The notes beneath the pieces are model-generated. The model saw nothing but the letters and a program-made list of their open reading frames with translations, did no database searches and was not told the origin of the DNA. The translations under genes were made by a program, and so were the position numbers. Source: Alphaproteobacteria bacterium (GTDB lineage Bacteria > Pseudomonadota > Alphaproteobacteria > Bin95). Taken from it: DNA of 48,986 nucleotides. Position 1 is the stretch's first letter, and every line of letters starts with the position of its first letter. The stretch covers positions 1 through 48,986 of the forward strand of contig JAJEIH010000058.1 in the NCBI GenBank assembly GCA_022827685.1, written 5' to 3'. This document shows, in pieces, positions 27,064 to 33,595 of this stretch.

Positions 27064-29496
27064 TCACCCCCGCATCGCCGCGCCGTTCGGGTCGAAGAGC
27101 GGATGGGGCTGGAGGCGGGCGGGGCGGCGGTCGCCGAGGATTTCGACCTCCCAGCCGTCCTCCTCGGCCGCCAGCGTCTTCGGCACATAGCCGCAGGCGA
27201 CGGAAACGCCCGACCAGTGGGCATAGCCGCCGGAGGTGATGGCGCCCACCACCTCCCCGCCGCGCCAGACCGGCTCGTCGCCCATGGCGTCGGCGTCGTC
27301 GGCGTCCACGGAGAAGAAGCAGAGCCGCACTTCGCCCCCCGAGTCCCGCTCCTGCAGCGCCGCCTCCTTGCCGATGAAGTCCGCCGGCTTGCCATAGGCG
27401 ACGAAGCGGTCGAGCCGCGCCTCCACCGGGCCGTAGAGCGGGCGGTATTCCCGCGTCCAGGAGGCGTAGTGCTTCTCGACGCGAAGCCCGTTCAGCGCCC
27501 GGCTGCCGAACGGGCGGATGCCGTGCGCCGCGCCGGCCTCCAGCAGCAGGTCGAGCAGAAGGCGGTGGTAGTCGGGCGCAACCCAGATCTCGTAGCCGAG
27601 GCCGCCCGTATAGCTGACCCGGCCGACCAGAGCCGGCACGGCGCCGAGCGTCATGCGGCGCACATCCATGAAACGGAACGCCCCGGCGGAAACATCCTCA
27701 TCCTCGCGGACAAGCGTCGCCAGCACATCGCGCGCCTTCGGCCCGGCTATCGCGAGCCCGTTCAGGCCGGCCCCGAGCGGCGCGACCGAGACCGACCCGT
27801 CGGCCGGCAGATGCCGGGCGAACCAGCGCATGTGGTACTCCTCGGCAGGGCCGGAGCCGACCAGCCGCCAGAGCCCGCCACCGAGATTGGCGAGCGTGAA
27901 ATCGCCGATGAGCTTGCCGCCCTCGTTCAGCATCGGCGCCAGGCCCATGCGCCCCTCGCGCGGCAGGCGGCTCGCCAGAACCCGGTCGAGCCAGGCTTCC
28001 GCGCCCGGCCCCGTCACGTCGTATGCGGCGAAGCCGCTGGTCTCCGCAACGCCGACGCCCTCCCGCACGGCCCGGCACTCCGCGCCCACATGCTCGAAGT
28101 CCGCGGAACGGCGGAACGAGAGCCGGTCCTCGACGCCGGGCGGCGCGAACCAGAGCGGCTGCTCCAGCCCCCAGGCGTCGCCGAACACCGCGCCCATACC
28201 CGCCATCCGGTCATGGACCGGCGTGGTGCGGAGCGGGCGCGCCGCCGGCAGTTCCTCGTTCGGGAAGCGGATCGAGAAGCGCCGGGAATAGTTCTCGCGG
28301 ACCTTGGCGTCGGTATAGGCGGGCGTCGCCCAGGCGCCGTAGCGGGCGACATCCATGGCGTGAATGTCGAAACCGGGGTCGCCGTCCACGATCCAGTTGG
28401 CGAGCGCGAGGCCGACGCCGCCGCCCTGGCTGAAGCCCGCCATCACCGCGCAGGCGCACCAGAAGCCCGGCAGGCCGCGCACCGGCCCGACGAGCGGGTT
28501 GCCGTCCGGCGCGAAGCTGAAGGGACCGTTGATGACCCGCTTGATGCCGGCCTCCTGAAAGGCCGGGAAATGCTCGAACCCGACTTCCAGCGAGGGTGCG
28601 ATACGGTCGAGGTCCGGCTGCAGCAGCTCGTGGCCGAAATCCCAGGGCGTGCTGACCGGAGACCAGGGCCTGCACGCCTTCTCATAGGTCCCCATCAGCA
28701 TGCCGCGGCCTTCCTGGCGCAGGTAGATTTCGCCCTCGAAGTCCACGACATGCAGCATCTCGCCGCCCGTCTCGCGGTTGTATGCCTCCACTTCCGGCAT
28801 GTCGTCGGTGATGAGATACATGTGCTCCATGGCGAGGATCGGCAGTTCGAGGCCGACCATGCGCCCGACCTCGCGCGCCCAGAGCCCGCCCGCATTGACA
28901 ACGTGCGCGGCCCTGATTTCCCCCTTGTCCGTCGTCACCAGCCACTCGCCGCCGGGAAGCGGCGCAAGCGCCTCGACCCTGGTGAAGCGGTAAATCTCGG
29001 CTCCCTGCCTGCGGGCCGCCGCGGCATAGGCATGGGTCGTGCCGGAAGGGTCCACATGGCCGTCGTCGGCGTTCCAGAGCGCCCCCACGAAATGCCGGGG
29101 GTCGAGCAGCGGCATGTGCCTGTGCGCCTCCTCGGCGGAGACGATTTCGGTATCGAGCCCGAGATAGCGCCCGCGCGCATGCGTCAGCTTGAGCCACTCC
29201 ATGCGCTCCGGCGTGCCGGCCAGCAGGTAGCCGCCCGTCACATGCAGCCCCGCCGACTGGCCCGATGCGGTTTCGATCTCCGGGTAGAGGTCGATGGTGT
29301 ATTTCTGGAGCTTCGCGATATGCGGGTCGCCGTTGATGGTGTGCATGCCGCCGGCGGCATGCCAGCTCGACCCGGAGGTGAGCTCGTCGCGCTCGACCAG
29401 CACGACATCCTTCCAGCCGCGCTTCGTCAGGTGGTACAGCACCGAAGCGCCGATCACCCCGCCGCCGATAACGACGACCTCTGCATGGGTCTTCAT
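27064..29496 (-). CDS. Dimethylglycine/sarcosine dehydrogenase-like FAD protein with GcvT domain
   Basis: An 810-residue two-part enzyme. The N-terminal DAO-type FAD oxidoreductase starts V-V-V-I-G-G-G-V-I-G-A-S and has S-S-W-H-A-A-G-G, where His46 matches the residue that carries covalent FAD in dimethylglycine and sarcosine dehydrogenases. The C-terminal half (from about residue 430) is the aminomethyltransferase-like GcvT fold with a tetrahydrofolate site, ending with the GCV_T C-terminal barrel. Such enzymes demethylate N-methyl amino acids and pass the one-carbon unit to THF. The ATG overlaps the amidohydrolase stop by 4 bases. The precise N-methyl substrate cannot be told from sequence. 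Confidence 0.88.
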   Translation of the reverse strand: MKTHAEVVVIGGGVIGASVLYHLTKRGWKDVVLVERDELTSGSSWHAAGGMHTINGDPHIAKLQKYTIDLYPEIETASGQSAGLHVTGGYLLAGTPERMEWLKLTHARGRYLGLDTEIVSAEEAHRHMPLLDPRHFVGALWNADDGHVDPSGTTHAYAAAARRQGAEIYRFTRVEALAPLPGGEWLVTTDKGEIRAAHVVNAGGLWAREVGRMVGLELPILAMEHMYLITDDMPEVEAYNRETGGEMLHVVDFEGEIYLRQEGRGMLMGTYEKACRPWSPVSTPWDFGHELLQPDLDRIAPSLEVGFEHFPAFQEAGIKRVINGPFSFAPDGNPLVGPVRGLPGFWCACAVMAGFSQGGGVGLALANWIVDGDPGFDIHAMDVARYGAWATPAYTDAKVRENYSRRFSIRFPNEELPAARPLRTTPVHDRMAGMGAVFGDAWGLEQPLWFAPPGVEDRLSFRRSADFEHVGAECRAVREGVGVAETSGFAAYDVTGPGAEAWLDRVLASRLPREGRMGLAPMLNEGGKLIGDFTLANLGGGLWRLVGSGPAEEYHMRWFARHLPADGSVSVAPLGAGLNGLAIAGPKARDVLATLVREDEDVSAGAFRFMDVRRMTLGAVPALVGRVSYTGGLGYEIWVAPDYHRLLLDLLLEAGAAHGIRPFGSRALNGLRVEKHYASWTREYRPLYGPVEARLDRFVAYGKPADFIGKEAALQERDSGGEVRLCFFSVDADDADAMGDEPVWRGGEVVGAITSGGYAHWSGVSVACGYVPKTLAAEEDGWEVEILGDRRPARLQPHPLFDPNGAAMRG

Positions 29497-30389
29497 GCGA
29501 CGTCCCTCCCTGCATCGTTGGCGCGCTCCTCGGCGAAGGCGGCAAGGCGGTCGATCAGCTGCGCGAGATCGGCCTGGACCGTTGCGAAGTCCGGGCGCGG
29601 GCGGCGGGTGGCCTCGTCGATATAAAGCGCCTTGTTGATCTCGATCTGGAGGCTGTGGCGGCCGGCGTCCGGGGCCGAGAAGGCGCGGACGAGCTCCACG
29701 CCCTTGAAGATGTGGTTGGTCCGCACCTTGTAGCCGAGCCCGCCCAGCACCTCGGCAGCGTATGCCGTGAAGTCCGCCTCGCAGGTCGTGCCGTCGCGGT
29801 CGCCGAGCACCATGTCCGGCCGCCGGGTCATGTCCTCGCGGCTCTGCGAGCCCATGGAGTGGCAGTTCAGGTGATAGGCCGCGCCGAAGCGCTCCATCAG
29901 CCTGTCCAGCGCCCCGCCGAGCGCATGGTGATAGGGCGCGTGGTAGCAGCGGATCCGCGCCTGCACCTCCTCGACGCCGAGCCGGCGGTCGTAGAGCGCC
30001 CTGTCGTCATCGCCTATGGTGCGCCGGATCAGGCCGATGCCGCGCCGGGTCTTCTCGGTCGGCGCGAGCGGATCGGGCCAGCACCCGTCGATAAGGCGCG
30101 CGTCGAGGTCGTCCACGGCACGGTTCGGGTCGATATAGGTGCGCGGGAAATGCGCCTTGAGCAGCGCCGCGCCCAGCCTCGGCCCGTCGCCGAACAGCTC
30201 GTCCACCGCCGTGTCCACGGCGTCGAGCAGAGTGGTCCGGTCCACCGCCGCATCGAAATCGGCGGGGTAATCGGTGCCGCTATGGGGCGAGTCGAGCACG
30301 AGCGGCCTCACCGGGCCGGAGGGCCCCAGCATGGTCAGCACACCGGGCAGTGTATAGGTCGGGATCAACGGTCGGCGCCCTTTCGGCAT
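29493..30389 (-). CDS. N-formylglutamate amidohydrolase family protein
   Basis: A 298-residue zinc hydrolase of the FGase family, which releases formate from N-formyl-L-glutamate in histidine breakdown. Visible family motifs are D-S-P-H-S-G-T-D-Y-P near residue 36, P-R-T-Y-I-D-P-N-R-A near residue 83, and Y-H-L-N-C-H-S-M-G. It lies 16 bases after the reductase stop and overlaps the dehydrogenase start. No hut genes are nearby, so a role in N-formyl or one-carbon clean-up beside the dehydrogenase is inferred. The start is uncertain: the ATG at 30389 has no clear ribosome site, and a GTG about 15 codons later is possible. Confidence 0.82.
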   Translation of the reverse strand: MPKGRRPLIPTYTLPGVLTMLGPSGPVRPLVLDSPHSGTDYPADFDAAVDRTTLLDAVDTAVDELFGDGPRLGAALLKAHFPRTYIDPNRAVDDLDARLIDGCWPDPLAPTEKTRRGIGLIRRTIGDDDRALYDRRLGVEEVQARIRCYHAPYHHALGGALDRLMERFGAAYHLNCHSMGSQSREDMTRRPDMVLGDRDGTTCEADFTAYAAEVLGGLGYKVRTNHIFKGVELVRAFSAPDAGRHSLQIEINKALYIDEATRRPRPDFATVQADLAQLIDRLAAFAEERANDAGRDVA

Positions 30390-30405
30390 GGCGGGGACAG
30401 GTCGG

Positions 30406-31413
30406 TCATGGCTCGGGTATGCCTTTCGTCGTCGAATATTCCCAGTGCAGCATCTCGTCCGGAAAGACGCGGGGATGGATGTCGTGCGCCGCCGCCGCGG
30501 CCTCGGCAAAGCCGGTCAGGATGAGCTTCAGCTTGCCCCTGTAGGTCGCGATGTCGCCTATGGCGTAGATGCCGTCGCGGTCCGTCATCGAGGTCGAGGG
30601 GTCGATGGCGATGTGGTTGCGGTCGAGCCCGAGGCCCCACTCCGCGATGGGGCCGAGATTCATTGCGAGCCCGTAGAAGGGCAGCAGCACATCGGCTTCG
30701 AGCCGGCGCGTCTCGCCCTTCAGCGTCCTGACCCGGACCGCCTCCAGCCGGCCGTCCTCGCCCTCCAGCCCGTCGAGATGGTAGGGGATGACGCATTCCA
30801 GCTTCCCGTCCGCCTCGAGCGCCTTCATGCGCGCGACGCTCTCCGGCGCCGCGCGGAATTTCGGCCGCCGGTGGACGACCGCGACCGAGGCCGCGACGTC
30901 TGCGAGCGAGAGCGCCCAGTCCACCGCGCTGTCGCCGCCGCCGCCGATCACCACCCGCTTGGCCCGGAAATCCTCGCGCCGGCGAACGGCGTAGAAGACG
31001 CTCCTGCCCTCATAGGCCGCCAGCCCTTCGAGCGGCGGGCGGTTGGGGCCGAAGGCGCCGACGCCCGCCGCCACGATGACCGCCTTGCAGCGAATCGAGG
31101 CGCCTTTCGCGGTCTCGACCAGCCAGCCGTCTTCCAGAGGCGTCAGGGCCTCGACCCGCTGGTCGAGGTGATAGACGGGCGCGAACGGCGCCGCCTGCTC
31201 CTCCAGCCTCGCCACCAGGTCACCGGCATCGACCCTCGGGAAACCGGGAATGTCGTAGATCGGCTTTTCGGGATAGAGCGCCGTGCATTGCCCGCCGATC
31301 GCCTCCAGCGAGTCTACCACATGCGCGCGGATCCGGAGCATGCCGAGTTCGAACACGGCGAACAGGCCGACCGGCCCCGCACCGACGATCGCCACATCGG
31401 TCTCGTGTTCCAT
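30406..31413 (-). CDS. Ferredoxin--NADP(+) reductase, thioredoxin-reductase-like type
   Basis: A 335-residue FAD protein. FAD binding is at V-G-A-G-P-V-G-L-F-A (residues 10-19) and NADPH binding at I-G-G-G-G-D-S-A-V-D-W (about residue 157). A-I-G-D-I-A-T-Y contacts FAD near the C-terminus. The fold is that of thioredoxin reductase but there is no C-x-x-C redox pair, the mark of the YumC-type ferredoxin/flavodoxin reductases. It heads the operon with the amidohydrolase and dehydrogenase and may recycle an electron carrier for them. Its promoter appears to overlap the tsaE promoter. Confidence 0.85.
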   Translation of the reverse strand: MEHETDVAIVGAGPVGLFAVFELGMLRIRAHVVDSLEAIGGQCTALYPEKPIYDIPGFPRVDAGDLVARLEEQAAPFAPVYHLDQRVEALTPLEDGWLVETAKGASIRCKAVIVAAGVGAFGPNRPPLEGLAAYEGRSVFYAVRRREDFRAKRVVIGGGGDSAVDWALSLADVAASVAVVHRRPKFRAAPESVARMKALEADGKLECVIPYHLDGLEGEDGRLEAVRVRTLKGETRRLEADVLLPFYGLAMNLGPIAEWGLGLDRNHIAIDPSTSMTDRDGIYAIGDIATYRGKLKLILTGFAEAAAAAHDIHPRVFPDEMLHWEYSTTKGIPEP

Positions 31414-31427
31414 AGAGATCCCCGGGA

Positions 31428-31456
31428 TTGGAGGGCGCCCCAGCGGCCACTATCAT
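31428..31456 (+). promoter_or_regulatory. Promoter for the tsaE operon
   Basis: TTGGAG (31428-31433), a 17-base spacer, then TATCAT (31451-31456), which matches five of six -10 bases. Transcription would start near 31463, leaving about a 29-base leader before the tsaE ATG at 31492. Confidence 0.5.
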
Positions 31457-31480
31457 GGAAGCCGCACCCCGCCCGATCAA
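31452..31480 (-). promoter_or_regulatory. Promoter for the ferredoxin reductase operon
   Basis: On the minus strand TTGATC (31480-31475) and CATGAT (31457-31452) are 17 bases apart. The -10 shares five bases with the tsaE -10 on the other strand, so the two promoters overlap back to back. Confidence 0.4.
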
Positions 31481-31491
31481 GTCCCGCCGCC

Positions 31492-31932
31492 ATGTTGCCC
31501 GAAGCCGTCGATCTGCCCGATCTTGCCGCGACCGGACGGCTCGCCCGGCAGGTTGCGGCGTCGCTCCGCCGGGGCGATGCGGTGGGGCTGATCGGGAGCA
31601 TCGGCGCGGGCAAGACCGCCTTTGCGCGCGCGCTGATCCAGGGCCGCCAAAAGGACGCCGGGCTCAGGCCCGAGACGGTGCCGAGCCCGACCTTCACCCT
31701 CGTTCAGGTCTATGAGCAGCCGGCCCCGCCGGTCTGGCATTTCGACTGCTACCGGCTCGCCGCGCCGGAGGAGGCGGTGGAACTCGGGCTGGAACAGGCG
31801 CTCGGCGAGGGCGTGGCGCTGGTCGAATGGCCGGAGCGGCTTGGCGGTTTCCTGCCCGGCCGGAGGCTCGACATCGCCTTCGAGATCGCCTGCGGGGACG
31901 CGCGCCGCGTGCGGATCGAGGACCGCCGTTGA
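31492..31932 (+). CDS. tsaE: tRNA threonylcarbamoyladenosine biosynthesis ATPase TsaE
   Basis: A 146-residue P-loop protein that stimulates the TsaB-TsaD complex in making t6A at position 37 of ANN-decoding tRNAs. The Walker A motif G-S-I-G-A-G-K-T covers residues 35-42, P-S-P-T-F-T-L-V-Q-V-Y-E follows, and H-F-D-C-Y-R-L and V-E-W-P-E-R-L are the later family motifs. The start ATG at 31492 gives the normal family length; the frame is open far upstream only as a shadow. The TGA stop overlaps the TTG start of amgK. Confidence 0.95.
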   Translation: MLPEAVDLPDLAATGRLARQVAASLRRGDAVGLIGSIGAGKTAFARALIQGRQKDAGLRPETVPSPTFTLVQVYEQPAPPVWHFDCYRLAAPEEAVELGLEQALGEGVALVEWPERLGGFLPGRRLDIAFEIACGDARRVRIEDRR

Positions 31933-32891
31933 GCCGCGAGACCGCCATCGCGGCCTTTCTTGCCGGTACCGGCTGGGGCGATGCCGGGCGCGAGCCCTTG
32001 CCGGGCGATGCCTCCTTCCGCCGTTACGTCCGGCTGAGGCGCGGCCGGGAGACGGTCATGCTGATGGACGCGCCGCCGCCCGAGGAGGATGTGCGGCCCT
32101 TCACGGCGGTGGCCGCGCGGCTCCGGCAACTCGGCCTGTCCGCGCCGGAGGTTTACGGGGCCGATGAGGCGCACGGGCTGCTGCTGCTGGAGGATTTCGG
32201 CGACGACACCTTCACCCGGCTGCTGGAACGCGGTGAGAGCGAGGCAGACCTTTACCTGCTTGCAGCAGACGCGCTGATCGCGCTGCAACGCCAACCCGGC
32301 GCGGCATCGGGGTTTTCCTCGTTCGGTATCGACAGGTTCCTGGAAGGCGCCGAACTGTTCCTGGACTGGTACCTGCCGGCGACCGGTGACCGGGAGGGTT
32401 TTCGCGCAGCGATGCGGGAGGTGCTGGCGCCCGTGATGGCAGGACCGGAAACGCTGATGCTGCGCGACTACCATGTGGACAACCTGATGCGGCTGGACGG
32501 AAGGCGCGGTACGGCGGCCTGCGGCCTGCTGGACTTCCAGGACGCCGTCGGCGGGCCTCCGGCCTATGACCTCGCCTCGCTGATCGAGGACGCCCGGCGC
32601 GATGTCGGTGAGGCCGTGCGCAGGGCGGTGCTCGCCCGCTACCGCGCCGCCTTTCCCGACACCCGGGACCTGGAGCGCGATATCGCCGTTCTCGGCGCGC
32701 AGCGGCATATCCGCGTGCTCGGCACCTTCATGCGGCTCGCCCGGCGCGACGGCAAGCCCGGCTACATGCGCCACCTGCCCCGGCTCAGGCGGATGCTGGA
32801 GCGCAGTCTCGCCCACCCGGCGCTGGAGCCGCTGGCGGCGTGGCTCCGCCGCCATGTCGCGGCCGACCTCCGCATCCCGGCGGCCGAATGA
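31929..32891 (+). CDS. amgK: N-acetylmuramate/N-acetylglucosamine kinase
   Basis: A 320-residue aminoglycoside-phosphotransferase-fold kinase that phosphorylates MurNAc at the anomeric carbon in the AmgK-MurU peptidoglycan recycling route. G-D-A-S-F-R-R-Y-V-R-L is the N-lobe start, L-R-D-Y-H-V-D-N-L-M is the catalytic loop (Asp, His, Asn) and L-L-D-F-Q-D-A holds the metal-binding Asp. The start is a TTG at 31929 that overlaps the tsaE stop; the next Met is well inside the fold. The specific assignment rests on the directly following murU gene. Confidence 0.88.
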   Translation: MSRETAIAAFLAGTGWGDAGREPLPGDASFRRYVRLRRGRETVMLMDAPPPEEDVRPFTAVAARLRQLGLSAPEVYGADEAHGLLLLEDFGDDTFTRLLERGESEADLYLLAADALIALQRQPGAASGFSSFGIDRFLEGAELFLDWYLPATGDREGFRAAMREVLAPVMAGPETLMLRDYHVDNLMRLDGRRGTAACGLLDFQDAVGGPPAYDLASLIEDARRDVGEAVRRAVLARYRAAFPDTRDLERDIAVLGAQRHIRVLGTFMRLARRDGKPGYMRHLPRLRRMLERSLAHPALEPLAAWLRRHVAADLRIPAAE

Positions 32892-33595
32892 CAGGGACGC
32901 GGCCGTATACCGCCATGGTGCTGGCCGCGGGGCTCGGCTCGCGCCTCGGCGGCGGCCCGCCGAAGCCGCTCCGGCGCGTCGGCGGCCGGGCGCTGATCGA
33001 CCGCGCGCTCGACATGCTTTCCGAAGCCGGGATTGTGCGCGCCGTGGTCAACACCCACCACCGCGCGGAGGAGATCGAGGCCCATCTCGCCGGGCGGGGT
33101 CAGCCGGACATCCTGATCTCCCGCGAGAGGAAACGGCTGGAAACGGGCGGCGGCGTCGCCCATGCGCTGGCGCTTCTCGGCAGCGAACCCTTTTTCGTCC
33201 TCAACTCGGACCTCGTCTGGGGGCCGGACGGCGCGGACTGGCTGGGCAGGCTCGCGGCCGGCTTCGACCGCCGCCGGATGGATGCGCTGCTGCTGCTCTA
33301 CCCGACGGCGCGGGCCGTGCATTACGAGGGACCAGGCGATTTCCACCTCGCGTCGGACGGGCGGGTCTGCCGGCGGCGGGACCCGGAGACCGCGCCCTTC
33401 CTGTTCACCGGCGCGCAAATCCTCGTCCCCGGCCTGTTCGACGACCCGCCGCCCGGCGCGTGGCCGCTGACGCGCGCCTATGACAGGGCGGAAGCGGAGG
33501 GCCGGCTCTTCGGCCTCGTCTGCGAGGGCGCGTGGCTGGACGCCGGCACGCCGGAACGCCTCGCCCATGCCGAAGCCATGCTGGCAAGCCCATGA
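32888..33595 (+). CDS. murU: N-acetylmuramate alpha-1-phosphate uridylyltransferase
   Basis: A 235-residue nucleotidyltransferase that converts MurNAc-1-phosphate and UTP to UDP-MurNAc, bypassing de novo fosfomycin-sensitive synthesis. The Rossmann start is M-V-L-A-A-G-L-G-S-R-L with P-K-P-L; the segment between them is a few residues shorter than in most sugar nucleotidyltransferases. N-T-H-H, S-R-E-R-K-R-L-E-T-G-G-G and L-N-S-D-L-V follow in the MurU order. The ATG overlaps the amgK stop and the TGA overlaps the addB start, so translation is coupled along the operon. Confidence 0.9.
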   Translation: MTGTRPYTAMVLAAGLGSRLGGGPPKPLRRVGGRALIDRALDMLSEAGIVRAVVNTHHRAEEIEAHLAGRGQPDILISRERKRLETGGGVAHALALLGSEPFFVLNSDLVWGPDGADWLGRLAAGFDRRRMDALLLLYPTARAVHYEGPGDFHLASDGRVCRRRDPETAPFLFTGAQILVPGLFDDPPPGAWPLTRAYDRAEAEGRLFGLVCEGAWLDAGTPERLAHAEAMLASP

